Source: Paragorgia papillata (lineage: Eukaryota; Cnidaria; Anthozoa; Scleralcyonacea; Coralliidae). From it: a stretch of 64,000 nucleotides of DNA. Below the pieces are notes generated by a model that saw only the letters and a program-made list of their open reading frames with translations, was not told the DNA's origin and did no database searches. Shown one piece after another: positions 10,426 to 22,101 of the stretch; within the stretch, counting starts at the first letter, position 1; each line of letters begins with the position of its first letter. The translations under genes were made by a program, and so were the position numbers. The stretch is taken from NCBI GenBank assembly GCA_035771165.1, contig JAWNZC010000372.1, positions 1,397,501 through 1,461,500 on the forward strand, read 5' to 3'.

Positions 10426-12635
10426 TGGTCGACCGGCAACAAAGGCTTCACTATGCTATCAACATGAATGATTACAATCTTCGCCTACTTACATGGAGAG
10501 AATCATTGCCTCTGTGTTTCGCGACAAATCGCGTTCACTACTCTCGATATGGGACTTTCTATGTGCAATCTTTGGAGTATTTGGAAAGTACTCACCCAGG
10601 CGCGAAAACAGAAATCGAAAAGAATGGTTTATCTGTGAGGCGAAATACTCTTGGGATCGGCCAGGCTGTTGACATGGCTGGTGAACAGAGCTATATGAAA
10701 AGTGCGAAAACTGCTGGCGGAATCAGCCAGTTTGCTGCCAAAGAAAGCACCGTTGCAAAGTGGGTTATGAACAGACCTTTTCAAGCAGATTTGCCGAGAC
10801 ATTGATTGAAATTAGTGGTCTGTCAACAACATCATCAAGCACCCGGAAATACGTCCGTCCAAGTGAAATATTGAAATCAAACAAAATGGTAGAAAACATT
10901 TTGAATGCTCTAAACACGCAATTTCTTAATCCTTTTCAAGACGACATTGACAAGTCGAAGTTATTCAACTTAGTATCTGGCTGCCCAGTAGATGATGAGA
11001 TTAGTGACAGTATGCTCGGTCTTCAAAGTAACGGTTTTCAAGCAATGGAATCTTTCGAGGCACGTCTTACAACTAAGGAACAAGAAGAATTGTTTTTCAG
11101 TCCACTGAAACGACACAAGTTTAAGTCGTGGAAAGACACATCAAGAAGGTTGTTGTGAAGAAAGATGGAAAAGCAAAAGAGTTAGCATTCCAAAGAGATA
11201 TACTTGGAATTCTTGTTGCACATTCACATCAACACAAAGCAGGTATCGACATCGATGCCGTATTGTGCTACCCACTTGCCCCAGTCTCAATACCACTCAG
11301 CACACCTGATGGTGCAATTCGCAAAACTGTGAAGAGCAAGCACTTTGATGCTGCAATGGGAGATTTGCTTATTGTGACAAAAGAAGATCTACCTGGTCGT
11401 GACAAATTGAGCACATATTTTCTTGATGTAGCTGCTGCAGATAGAAGCATCGTAGGAAAACCTGAAACAATAAGAGAGTTAGCAGCAAAGATTTTGGCCA
11501 TGGTTCCTTGTCAGTACACGAAAGTATTCTTGGCGTGCGATACATATGAAGAAAACAGCATCAAAGCAGGTGAGCGTGCTGCTAGAGGAACCAGCAACCG
11601 TTATTTCCTGTCAAGCCCGGATATGAAAGTGCCTTATGATTTCGCAGACTTTCTTCTCAACGGTAGCAACAAGGAAATGCTGTTTAATCTCATTCAGCAG
11701 GCAATTGTTGATAATAAATCTTCTCTTCAGGACAGAACTATATTCTTTTCAAACAAGCGAGATTGTATGATGATTAAGGAAGACCAGGCCTCCATTGTTC
11801 CTGCCTTAAAGTCCAACCACGAGGAAGCTGATACGAAGTTAGTTGCCCTAGTTTTTGCTGCCAATGTGCCACAAGGAGATTCGGTTATGATTCGGTCGCC
11901 ATCTGGTGATATCGACATTTTGACGCTGTTCGTTTCTCACGATTTTGGAGATACGAATATATATATAGATAACGGAACAGGGAAAAGCAGGAAAATGATT
12001 AACATCTCGTCGTCACAATTATCTACAGAAGAATAAAAAGCACTCATCGGACTTCATGCATTTTCTGGAAATGACTATGTGTCATCATTTTTTCGTAAAG
12101 GAAAGTCTGCATTTTGGAAAGCATTGTTAAAACGACGCGAATTTGTTGAAGTATTTAGTCAAATACAGTAGGAATTGAACTAGCTATCACACAACAATTG
12201 TCAGAACAACTGGAGAAGTTTGTTTGCTTTCTTTATGGCTTCCCAAAGCATGATGTAGTAAATGATGTGCGTAAAGCTATCTTCTGGGACAAAATGAAGA
12301 AAAAGAAGAAAGTCGTAGATCTTTGCCTCCTACCGCCATGCCATGATAATCTCCAGTATCATATCATGCGCTCTAACTATGTTGCCTACATATTCCGCAC
12401 CGCTGGTGAACTTTTTCTTGATGTTGACGACCCTGCAAATCATGGATGGGATGAGAAAGGGAATGTGGTTTGGAGCAATGTGTCGTATCCACAAGACGTA
12501 TCAGAACTCTTACTCGTCAGGCATGGCAATGTCGATTCAGAAAATGACAATGCCGACACTGATGATTCACACGATGCATTAGCTTTTGAGGATGACCTAG
12601 ACGATGATCTAGAGGACATCAGCATGTTCAATTGA
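10426..12635 (+). pseudogene. Broken intronless gene of a nuclease-like transposon family
   Basis: Four reading-frame blocks follow each other: 10426-~10790, ~10790-~11150, ~11150-12036 and ~12177-12635. They are separated by frameshifts near 10790 and 11150, a TAA at 12034 and another break near 12170. Landmarks in order are VDMAGEQSYMKSAKTAGG, VFLACDTYEENSIKAGER, NHEEADTKLVALVF, IRSPSGDIDILTLF, GLHAFSGNDYVSSFFRKGKS and an acidic C-terminus. The 'HEEADT', 'RSP..D.D' and 'GLHAF.G.D' motifs recur in a multicopy animal family that resembles PIN/FEN1-type nucleases; I infer this from motif spacing. The lack of introns suggests a retrocopy or an intronless mobile-element gene. It is clearly dead. 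Confidence 0.65.
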
Positions 12636-12639
12636 ATAC

Positions 12640-13256
12640 TTAGAATTGATATTTTATCTAAAAAGTGACATTTGTTTGTTCTGTTACTGTTCGTAAAAGA
12701 TACATTTTCAGTCTGGCTCATATTTGACACTTTTATATAGACTAGAATAGATTATAAAACGTTATGAGCTATAGATACCGTTATGGATTACTGACTTATA
12801 TTAATTTGCAATAATTTCACCAAAACGAGGCTTCAAACTGAAATAAAAGCTAAACTCCCCCCGGGACGCCTGTATAACACGCATTTTCGAAATCAGCGAC
12901 CCAAACCTGACTAGAAAATGTTGGTCCGGCAAATTTCCCCTCCGGATGACGTTACCCCCTTTCTCCTCCTGGTCTAGAAAGTCTGAAAGCCGGTTCGTAC
13001 CACAAATATATTAAACATTGAAAAGATTTATTTACCTCTCCTGCCAAGGTTCATGCGTCTCAGAGTTGTCCACTTCAGATTCCTGTACATAATTTCTCTA
13101 CATTTTTTACATAAAACAAACCAAAAACAACCAGAAAACTTAAAAAAAAAGTAAACTGAATAACGAAAAGTGTCTGTCGTGACCTGTGTCGTGACTTTTT
13201 GACTTCGAATTTTAAATTGTCTGAGTTAGAAATGAACCCACCAATCACAAACCTCT
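12640..13256. other. No gene seen
   Basis: I see only AT-rich unique sequence and a short C-rich stretch. One possible small minus-strand exon (about 13035-13085, encoding ESEVDNSETHEPWQER before a GTAAAT) has no partner and is not called. Confidence 0.5.
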
Positions 13257-13680
13257 ATTTTATTTTATTTATTTTATTTTAATAACTTTGCCATACACAT
13301 ACATTACAAACATAAATACATGCATTAAGACAATAGGCTGGGTAACCGCAACAGCTAGTGCAAATTTACTGCGGCCCCAAAACAAGTACGATTTAACTGT
13401 TACTTTAAAATACATAACGATATACAACATACATTAAATACATTAAATTTACTACGATATCTACTAAAAGCAACACGATGGTGGGTTCATAAGGCTTCGA
13501 GCTGTGTTGCATTTTAAACATATGCTTTTCCATGTTCGTGGGTCGCCTACATCATATGTGTTGTTAAGTGTGTTAATGTAGTAGTTGAATAGTAACTTCT
13601 TGAAGTTTGAGAGTGCGATGTTTTTGTTGTAATATAATCCGGTTTGGCTGATATTTTGTAAGCATGTAGCGCCATCATTC
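13257..13680 (-). mobile_element. 5'-truncated LINE fragment (3' end)
   Basis: On the minus strand the fragment reads ...LSNFKKLLFNYYINTLNN, then TYDVGDPRTWKSICLKCN and a short PPSCCF-like end. This is a C-terminus I associate with cnidarian LINE polyproteins. A 3' UTR follows, then a (TTTTA)n tail at 13257-13285. Only the last 60 or so codons survive. Confidence 0.65.
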
Positions 13681-14540
13681 AGACATGTTGCGTAACAATT
13701 TGGGCGAAATCGGTCCAGTAGTTCCAGAGTTATAACGGTTTTCCCAAACTTAAGGTGATAGGGTAACTTTTTAAGTAAAAAATCAGTTATGACGTCATTT
13801 ATCCATGATGCCGTCCTATTTTGTGACTAATATATTAACCAAAAAGATGCGTCTTGACGAGCTCTCGTTTAAATGTAGTCAAAATTCCAATATGAGCAAT
13901 ACTTAAGGAGTTATCGGAGTTTTTTGAGTTTTTTGTGGTTTTCCCCCCTGGATTTAATTTTTTGAAGTTTCGACAATTTTTTTGCCCCCCCCCCCCACCT
14001 ACAAGCTGCCGGACCCCAACCCCCTATTCCCCCTCCCCCTTATTTAAACGTCACTTCCTTTCTTCATTTCCTGTGATTTTTCATTGGTCGAGCCCTACTT
14101 CCGGTCGAGCCCTACTTCCGGTCCAGCCTCTAGTATATAAACCAGTGTAGTAACAGTGGAGGCACTTGATGATGTGGAGCATCTAACAAAGGGGCTGACA
14201 AAGGTTGTTCCTGTCGAAACATTTGTGAGTGCTTTAATGGCCGCTGGAGTTGACTTCATACGAGTTATGTTATTTGGCATGAAACAGAAAATTGGAGATT
14301 TTCCTGTTATACCTGACGAGATATTATAGTAAGTAAATATTTTTTATACTTATATTTGTTATTGATGACGTCACTTCTGGTGTCTTAAAATTAATTTATG
14401 GTTCACTGTGACGTCACTTGCGGTTGTTTTTTAAAAGTTATTTTCTGTGTTTTTTAACAGATGCGCTGCAACCAACCATGGTTATCCTATGAATCTATGG
14501 GACATTGGTTCCTCCACGAGACGTCCCTTTCTTTTAAATT
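13681..14540. other. Repeat-derived non-coding stretch
   Basis: It includes a poly-C tract near 13984, a direct duplication of TCGAGCCCTACTTCCGG at about 14087-14120 and a TATATAAA at 14132. A 59-codon frame (14149-14328, containing LDDVEHLTKGLTKVV) is followed by a GTAAGT. The GGCTGACAAAGG...GTCGAAAC inside it resembles the degenerate CTGANGA...GAAAC repeats elsewhere in the window. I therefore do not call the frame a gene. Confidence 0.4.
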
Positions 14541-14696
14541 CTAATTACATACATACATATTTAATTGTGTTCCTCAATGAGGCTTTTCGACACTAATTTA
14601 CATGGAATGACAATAATTATTATAAAATCGCGATTAAAATTATTACATAGTTAAAAGTTTACTAGTATAAAATTTCCTATTATTAAAAGTAGTCTA

Positions 14697-16613
14697 TTAC
14701 TGAGTATGAAGTTTGGCTAACATGTCTTTCTTTAATTTGTTCTTAAAACTTTTCAAGGAGGGCATTAGCTTTATGTTATTGTCCAGATCGTTCCATAGTT
14801 TCGCTCCTCTGTACTGGAATGTTCTCTGACCGGTGGTGGTATTGTACATTGGTATTTGGAGGAACTCTCGATTACGAGTGCAACGTTCGTGTAGATTTGA
14901 ACGTTTTCTAAATTTATTACACAAGTAAGGTGGGGCTAAGTTGTGAATACACTTGTACATCATGACTGTTTCTCTAAAAAGCAAGTGTTCCTTCACCGGA
15001 AGCCAGTTCAGTTCCCGTAGTTTTGGTGAGATGTGGTCGAACTTCTTGGTGTTTGTCACGATCCTACACGCAAAATTTTGTATCAATTGCAACTTATTGA
15101 TGTTTTTGGCCAAAGTGTTCGACCAAGCGGAAGAGCAGTAGAGAAGTTTATTCATTACCAATGCTGATACCAAAAGGGATAGAGTATCTTTATCAAAACA
15201 TTTGCTTACTCGGTTGATCTGTGACAATTTAGACACGCAAGAGGTATCCATTGTTAATCCTAAATCCTTGGCTGAAGGAACTGGCCTGATAGTTTCACCT
15301 AGGAAATTTAGGCTCATATCTGAGGGAAGATTTTGTAACAGTTGCCGCGTTCCGATAATCAAGTATTTGGTTTTCTTCGGGTTAATAAGTAGGTGAAGTT
15401 CAGAACAGCACTTTGCTACTTGGCCGAGATCTTCCTGAAGGTGCTCTTTGGCGTCATTTGCATCTTTAACAGGGAACGACAAGAACATTTTAGAGTCATC
15501 AACATATGATTCAAGACGGCTGTGACGTGGGGCCAGTGGTAACTCGTTTACATAGATGCTAAACAACAATGGAGATAAAATAGCACCCTGTGGAACCCCG
15601 TGAGTGATGTCGAGAGATGACGAAACAGCTGTACCAATTCGGACAAATTGTGTCCTACCCGTCAAGTAGCTTTCGAACCACTTCACTACATCAGGAGATG
15701 CGCCAATGTGTCTTAGCTTGTTAAGCAGTGTTGGGTGATGTATGCTATCAAATACCTTTGATAAGTCTAGTAGTATAAGTGCAGTTGCAGATTTCTGGTC
15801 CATAGCCTCCAATATAATATCACCAACCAGGATGTTCAGAGTCTCCGAGGAATGGTATTTTCTATTACCGCTTTGGTGCGATGTCAAACATTTTTTTGGG
15901 GACAAAAATGTTGTGAATTGACGTAGAGCGACTTTCTCGCAAATTTTGGACGCAACTATAAGTAGGGAAAGGGGACGGTTATTAGATGGCAGTTCATGAT
16001 CACCTTCCTTTATTAAAGGGATAACTTCCGCCTCTTTCCAAGATTGTGGGAACTCAGAGGACATCAATGAAGCATTAATGATATCTGTTAGTGGTCCGAG
16101 GATGACTGGTAAGCAATCCTTAATAGTGCGCATGCTTACTTTATCTCTGCCTGGGGCCTTGTTGGTGGGCATGGATGTTATAATGTTTTTAACTTCAGTG
16201 CAGGAGACAGGGTGAAAATTGAACATCTCAGATTCGTGTGCTCGATAATGTCTATTAAAAGCTGTAGTAAATGGAATATCAGGGTAAATGTTGTTATCTT
16301 GTATTAATTGAGATGCTGCCATGGCTGTATTTTCCCCAACGGAAGAAAAGAAGCGGTTGAACTCTTCAGCGACTATCTTTGAGTCTTTGCTGTAGACGAC
16401 CGACTCTTTTTCTTTATAAGCGACAGTATCTTTGATAATTTTCCATAAGGAACCCGTATTGTTTTTATGCCTCCTTACTTCATTGTGGACATGATCTCTT
16501 TGTGCGCTAATGAGTTCAGTCTTAACAGCATTACGAGCTGCTTTGAAGTTGCGCCAATCGCCAAGGTTGCGTGTCTTAATGAAAAGGCCGTGTAGTCGAT
16601 CTCTCCTAGCCAT
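14697..16613 (-). pseudogene. LINE-A reverse transcriptase half of ORF2
   Basis: This 638-codon block follows the in-frame TAA. It carries an RT core with SWKEAEVIPL, DLSKVFDSI, HGVPQGAILSPLLF and YVDD at about residue 370, then the LINE C-terminal domain with LLYCSSAWSN and TTGQRTFQYRGAKLWN. The metal-binding Asp residues are present. The nonsense codon upstream separates it from the endonuclease. Confidence 0.88.
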
Positions 16614-16616
16614 AAG

Positions 16617-17675
16617 TTATTTTATTTCAGGTGTCACGAAGGGGCACGATCTGCCACGGACTTTTAGAGTCTTTATTGGGGCGTGAGAGTCAAGGGTAGT
16701 TTGAAGTACTTCATCGAAAATTTTGAGTTTTTCGTCTATATCATTGACTGAAAAGATGGAAAGAAGGCGTTCAGATTTAGACGCGAGATCAGCGGCAAAC
16801 AATTCAGGATCATAGTTCTTGTGACTACGAACTGTAATATAAGTGGGTGGTGGCTTGGTGGACTTTAACTTAAGCGTAACGTACACTGGTAGATGATCAC
16901 TGATAGTGCAGTTTAGGACACCACTGTCACGTACGATCTTAGGAGAACTGACTAGAATCACATCAATCAAAGATTGGCTGATGTTCGTAATACGAGTTGG
17001 AGATTCGATGATTTGTTTGAGATTGAGTTCTGACGTCATTTCGGTTAATGATTTACATTCTCGACTTGTTGCATTGAGCATGTTGCAATTTAGGTCTCCC
17101 AGAATGATGATCGGTTTTCGCATACCAAGAGCTTGAATGTACTGAGGTTTGAAAAAGTTTTCAAAACAATCAAGCGAACAATCAGGAGGACGGTAAGAGA
17201 CGCAGGTCAATAAAGACTTATTTTTCTTGTATTGCAATTTAATCCACAATTGGTGGAAACTTGTATCAGAGATCTGAGTAAGTTCTTTGATTACCGATGA
17301 CTTTATATTTTTTCGTACATATGCACAAACACCACCTCCTTTCTTATGTAAGCGATCCAGGCGATGTAATTTATATCCCTCAATTTCTACTTTCTTATTT
17401 GTTACCGTAGTGTTCAGCCATGTCTCAGAAATGGTAAAGACGTCAATTTTGTTTGATTTAACGAGTTCTTTCAACTGAAAAAAATGAGCTGTATTTCTCA
17501 AAGATCGTATGTTTAAATGAGCTAACTTCAAACCCTTGGAAGATTCATTCATCCCACCAACTAACAATTCCGGGCCGGAAACGAATGAATTAGAGTTAGG
17601 TAACTGGGGTATTGTTTTAGTACTAGTGGAGACATAGACACAGTTATTGCTTTCATGACCTCGGGTTTTAGGCAA
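16617..17675 (-). pseudogene. LINE-A APE endonuclease half of ORF2
   Basis: This is an exonuclease-endonuclease-phosphatase domain: LAHLNIRSLRN, SETWLN, GGGVCAYV, LGDLNCNML and SDHLPV appear in the usual order. The domain nicks target DNA for priming. The frame stops at VTPEIK with TAA at 16619-16617. The next block continues in the same frame, two codons upstream of its first ATG, so ORF2 is broken by one nonsense codon. Confidence 0.85.
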
Positions 17676-17740
17676 AATTTTCTTTCTTCGACCAGCCAGG
17701 GGTTTTATGCAGAAAATGTTTTGTCGATCGTGTTGCTCTG

Positions 17741-19675
17741 CTATAACATGTTTGCCCCTGTCATCTGTCGTACGAGCTTTAAGTGATTCAACCAGTCCTC
17801 CGTATAATTGCTGTGAAGGGGCTGGTTGATGGGGGGTTTGTTTCGGCTGTATTGAATTGGTAGAAATTTGTTTGAACGGCCCCTCGAGAAAAAAGGCTGC
17901 CAGCTGATTTGTTGACTCGCAGAATCACCAGAGTGTTTAATGTTATTATTATTTCTTTTTACACCGCCATTACAATTATCGCTGCTGTATTCTCTGCATG
18001 TATTATCATTTGATATCTCGATTAATGGTAAAGAACCTAACCACTTTAGTGTTGGTGATTTATTAGTTGACTTTGAATTGTTTATTGTATTAACTTTAAT
18101 GCACGTTGATGTTTCATTGACCTGGTTCATTGTTGGCGAGGGGAAACTCTGCTGATACTGTTCACAATAATTTGGAGTAAGTGCTTGAGCGGTTTTATCA
18201 CTTTTATTATTATGAATAATTATTGGATCCATAATTAGTGATGCTTCGCCTACGCCTTCAGAGACTTCAGACTGGTCAGTTCTAATTGATGCAAATGACA
18301 TTTCATTACAATTATCGCTGCTGTACTCTCTGCATGTATTATCATTTGATATCTCGATTAATGGTAAAGAACCTAACCACTTTAGTGTTGGTGATTTATT
18401 AGTTGACTTTGAATTGTTTATTGTATTAACTTTATTGCACGTTGATATTTCATTGTCCTGGTTCTTTGTTGGCGAGGGGAAACTCTGCTGATACTGTTCA
18501 CAATAATTTGGAGTAAGTGCTTGAGCGGTTTTATCACTTTTATTATTATAAATAATTATTGGATCCATAATTAGTGATGCTTCGCCTACGCCTTCAGAGA
18601 CTTCAGACTGGTCAGTTTTAATTGATGCAAATGACATTTCATTGTCTTGGATAATTATTGGTGATTGCAGTAAGACATTTTGTTCATTCTTTTGACAATA
18701 ACTTTGTTCTTGGGTAAATACCTGAGCACTTTCATTGTCATTGCTTATTGTTGCATTCATGCTTAGTGATGCTTTAGAGGCTTCAGAAGTAAATTGTGCA
18801 AGCAAAAATTCGCCCGGCGTAAAATCGTTTTTGTTTACCAATTTTGGTTTTATTTTACATTTCTGTTCGCAGTCACTTAAATTGGCAATTTTTTCTTTAA
18901 GGAGATCAAGTTCCGATCTAAGCCGTTCAGATTTCTTTCTCTCATCAGCGAGTTCCCATTTAATACATTCAATCTCGTTTAGGTATACATCTACAGAGTT
19001 ACATACCTTGTTTGAATTTGCCAGGCTTTGCAGGGCGTCAGTTCTTGACTGTAAAATTTCAAAGTTCAATTTCATATCATCTAGTTCCTCCCGCATGCTC
19101 TCACACGAGCAGTTACAGTTTGATGGACTTTCTGTATACTTCGGTTCTACCGCTTCATTTCCCGTCGATGTGTTTACTAAATTGTCAGCAGTGGAACTCT
19201 TGTCAGCAGACAGAGGCAAGGCCATCCTTTTACAAATATTTATCAGGATTTCTCTTAAGTTTTCGCCCACTTTGCCTTGGAATAGTAGGGTTTTCTGCTT
19301 GCCGAAGTACCATGTAATACACAAGTCAGAGCTAACGCTTTTGAAACACCGAGATTGACCTCCTGGCGAAGTCCATTTGCCTGATTCATTGAGATTCTTT
19401 TCCACAAATTCTTTTAGTAGTTCAAAGTTATTTGTCCATTTGACTCGCTTACCATCATATGTGATGTTTAAGTGACTATTATTACTACAAATCGATTCTT
19501 CACTCCATTTGTGTGAAGTGTCAATTAACAAATTGGTGCCATCAACTTTAGCACGTCCAGCCCCCATGACACTCATGAAGGTTACTCGCCGTGATTTCTT
19601 GCCGCATACCACACAAATAAAGCCGTACGTGATGTTCATCACTCCATTTGACAGAAGAAGTGCTCCCCATTCCAA
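17741..19675 (-). CDS. LINE-A ORF1 protein
   Basis: This is a 644-codon frame. The N-terminal part has a small Cys motif (FICVVCGKKSRR) and a W..PGGQ segment seen in other cnidarian ORF1-like proteins. A coiled coil follows at about residues 195-275 (SMREELDDMKLNFE, ERLRSELDLLKEKI), then a low-complexity tail. The tail contains a 112-residue tandem duplication (336-bp DNA units at about 17971-18306 and 18307-18642) that both carry SEVSEGVGEASLIMDPIII. ORF1 proteins of this group bind element RNA. The frame is open throughout. The start could instead be an internal Met (MNITYGF), since there is no cap or promoter evidence to decide. Confidence 0.75.
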   Translation of the reverse strand: MEWGALLLSNGVMNITYGFICVVCGKKSRRVTFMSVMGAGRAKVDGTNLLIDTSHKWSEESICSNNSHLNITYDGKRVKWTNNFELLKEFVEKNLNESGKWTSPGGQSRCFKSVSSDLCITWYFGKQKTLLFQGKVGENLREILINICKRMALPLSADKSSTADNLVNTSTGNEAVEPKYTESPSNCNCSCESMREELDDMKLNFEILQSRTDALQSLANSNKVCNSVDVYLNEIECIKWELADERKKSERLRSELDLLKEKIANLSDCEQKCKIKPKLVNKNDFTPGEFLLAQFTSEASKASLSMNATISNDNESAQVFTQEQSYCQKNEQNVLLQSPIIIQDNEMSFASIKTDQSEVSEGVGEASLIMDPIIIYNNKSDKTAQALTPNYCEQYQQSFPSPTKNQDNEISTCNKVNTINNSKSTNKSPTLKWLGSLPLIEISNDNTCREYSSDNCNEMSFASIRTDQSEVSEGVGEASLIMDPIIIHNNKSDKTAQALTPNYCEQYQQSFPSPTMNQVNETSTCIKVNTINNSKSTNKSPTLKWLGSLPLIEISNDNTCREYSSDNCNGGVKRNNNNIKHSGDSASQQISWQPFFSRGRSNKFLPIQYSRNKPPINQPLHSNYTEDWLNHLKLVRQMTGANML

Positions 19676-19698
19676 CCATGGCGGTAACTTTACTTTGA

Positions 19699-20330
19699 AG
19701 ATGGCGAATCCAAATCAGCAGCCACAGATAGTGAAGGTAAAAGTTTACTCTTTATTATTTCACTTTCTGCGGGCTTCTCATCAGTATAAGTTTCAATCGC
19801 CGATCAACTCGCGCCTGGGTATCAAGTACATACTAGATGCGTCTGAAGTATTTAGCGGAATGGAAGAACATCCGGATGTCCTTGGCGGGCTTCGGATTGA
19901 GACCACAATCGCCGCAACCTTATTAAGTCAAGCGTGCGAGATATTCGAGAACGAGCAGCCACATAACATCCGGCAATTTCTCCATCCTGCGACGCTCAGC
20001 GTTCGAGCGATGACAACCTTTTCATATTTGGTGTTTGGAAGGGAGCTGTTAACCAAAATCCGAAATAAATTTCGTCAAAATGGTGTAACAAACCGACATA
20101 GCGTTGCACCGAGAGAGTTGACGATGGAAGAAAAGGAATGGCTAGGTGACGTAAAGTCTTTAATGGGATATGTCCACGTCGGTTATAAGACTAATCCAAT
20201 ATTGCCTACCGCCTGGTGGAAGGAAGAGGAAGAAGCGGAAGAGCAAGCAGACCAAGAGCAACCAGACGAAGGTGCAGCGGATGAAGTACCAGAAACATCT
20301 GACACTGATATAAACGCCCTATTATTGTGA
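19699..20330 (+). CDS. Uncharacterised acidic-tailed protein
   Basis: The open frame starts at MANPNQQP and ends in an acidic tail (EEEEAEEQADQEQ...SDTDINALLL). A possible 57-bp intron, with donor after QPQIVK (AAG/GTAAAA) and acceptor before YKFQSP, would not break the frame. The middle part (LGGLRIETTIAATLLSQACE) looks globular but I do not recognise it. It starts 24 bp from LINE-A ORF1 on the other strand. It is followed after a 4-bp overlap by a frame that ends like an LTR-element pol. It may be a gag- or accessory-like gene of that element, or a host exon. Confidence 0.45.
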
Positions 20331-20587
20331 GCACAACCGTCGTCCAACTGGTAACCACAGCGTTATTTGGAGAAGAGTTGTACATTTTCTTCGTATTCAT
20401 TATCCCGACATTGTATAAGCTGTTGGTACCTCGGACTCGGAAAACGGAAGTCCGACGGCGCCGAACAGATCTTTACCACAGCCAGAACCAAACTGAGTCG
20501 CCATCAGTCGAGTCCAATGATACTCCAAGATTGGAGCGGCCAATTCGCACGAGAAAGAAACCAGCCTGGTTGGAGTACTACGATTGA
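20331..20587 (+). pseudogene. Pol-like C-terminal frame of an LTR element
   Basis: The frame has no ATG. It ends in RPIRTRKKPAWLEYYD, a basic 'RxRKxPxWL' end common to LTR-retrotransposon pol C-termini. It is offset +1 from the ORF before it. The catalytic integrase core is absent, so only a tail remains, if this reading is right. Confidence 0.4.
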
Positions 20588-20710
20588 CAGTAACAATTAA
20601 AATAATAATTTAATGTTAAAAGAAAAACACACATTGAATTATCTGCATGCTACAACAGCATTTCTGCTGCTTAATTAATGTAACGTTCAAAATTTAGGGA
20701 GGGAATAGTG

Positions 20711-20887
20711 TAGTGAATTAATGAGCTGGCGTAAGCAGCTGGCGTCATGAAAACGGTTTGATGTTGAAGTTAAGTCTTTAGTTTTGATCACTTTTAATCT
20801 TTATCACTGTTTTAAATACTTATAGTCTTAATAAAGTTTGTAAACCACGTTTATTCCTGGGAACACCCATTAGCCAATCTTTGTTAC
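20711..20887 (+). repeat. Candidate 3' LTR
   Basis: A purine tract (TTTAGGGAGGGAATAG at 20694-20710) is followed by TGTAGTGAATTAATGAGC. The stretch runs through a polyadenylation signal (AATAAAG at 20830) to a CA near 20887. I did not find a matching 5' LTR in the window, so this is inferred from composition. Confidence 0.4.
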
Positions 20888-20904
20888 CAATACGTCGGGA
20901 TGTA

Positions 20905-21000
20905 AATAAGATAAGATAAGATAAAAACTTTATTTCAAGAGGGTGACACCTTACAAATAATTGATAAACTTGTGGCCCTCAAAAGTAAAGTAAAAGTAAA
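20905..21000 (-). mobile_element. LINE 3' tail scrap
   Basis: (AAGAT)n followed by AAAACTTTATTTCAAGAGGG reads on the minus strand as a 3' UTR with AATAAAG and a (TTATC)n tail, typical of a heavily 5'-truncated LINE. Confidence 0.5.
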
Positions 21001-21858
21001 CAAAGTTTAAAATCTTAAAATGGCAGAGTTGACGTCGCGTCACATCGACTCAACAACGATATCTAAATAAAACTGAACTTTTTACTGAACGGAAAACATG
21101 AAGGCAATGAAGCGTCGCAGAAATGTTATCGGTTCTTGTGAAATTGGCCGTATTTCGTTCGAGTCAAATACGAACTACGAGACTCATTTGGTTACGAAGA
21201 GCCACAGACGCAAATTGTTAGCAACAAATAGTTACAAGTCAGTTGATGGGAGTTCAATAGACGATATAACACATCACACAAGGTGCTACTGAAAACTCTC
21301 CTGAAAATTCAGACGAAGAATCTCCAGATGAAGACAGGCGTCATGAGGAAATGGACACTGGTGCCAGTGATTCCAACGAGGAATTTGAATCGGACCAAGC
21401 AAATTTCTACCCTTTTCCAAGTAAATTTTTTTTCTTATTATATTGCTATTCCCACAGCGTTATGCATCCAAAGGTTTGCAAAAACAGGCCCAAAAGTCAA
21501 GAAATAAATAATATACCTGGTGTATTCACAAACTTATCTATATAACGTCTTATTATAACTTATTATATATAATTATACAGTATATTATTTATATTGTATA
21601 GTCCCGAGCAGACCTTGGATTTTTGTGGATGATGCTGAAAAGATTTGGTGTCAAAGTGCCTAGTATGGATTCTGTGTTAAATTTTAAGGTCCCAGGATTA
21701 GATAATTTCCTACCATTACAACAGGTTAAGGTCATTTAATACATACAGATGTTTAATTCATAAATGTTTGTTTACACTGTACTTCTCAGAATTCCCAGTT
21801 CATATTGTGAAGTTGAGTAATGCGACAGTACAAGTTTCTATTGAATTATATATATACA

Positions 21859-21892
<34 letters not shown>

Positions 21893-22101
21893 GTTTATTA
21901 GTAGTACATCCACAAAATGGCTCTTCGCCTACTAAATTTAACTAATACATCTAAATATATTACTACAAATATATTACATTACACATTATACATTTAAATA
22001 TCTACTACAAATTTGTTATGAAAGAAATTTAAAAAATGTTGGTAAGTTAATATATAGAAATTTATCGCAGAATGAATTATAATACGTGCTAATTACATTT
22101 A

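Larger units (their letters stand above)
14540..19690 (-). mobile_element. LINE-A, two-ORF APE-type retrotransposon
   Basis: The element has ORF1 (19675-17741), then an endonuclease-reverse transcriptase frame (17675-14697) and a 3' UTR ending near a CATACATACAT stretch at about 14545. The gene order, the APE endonuclease and the YVDD reverse transcriptase fit the CR1/L2/Jockey group. The 5' UTR is short or missing: an opposite-strand ATG lies only 24 bp beyond the ORF1 start. Confidence 0.85.

Noticed and set aside
14149..14328. 59-codon frame with a following GTAAGT
   Set aside because: Splicing to the nearest acceptor gives an immediate stop, and the DNA resembles an interspersed CTGA...GAAAC repeat.
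18735..19358. 207-codon plus-strand frame
   Set aside because: It is antisense to LINE-A ORF1 and has no motif of its own.
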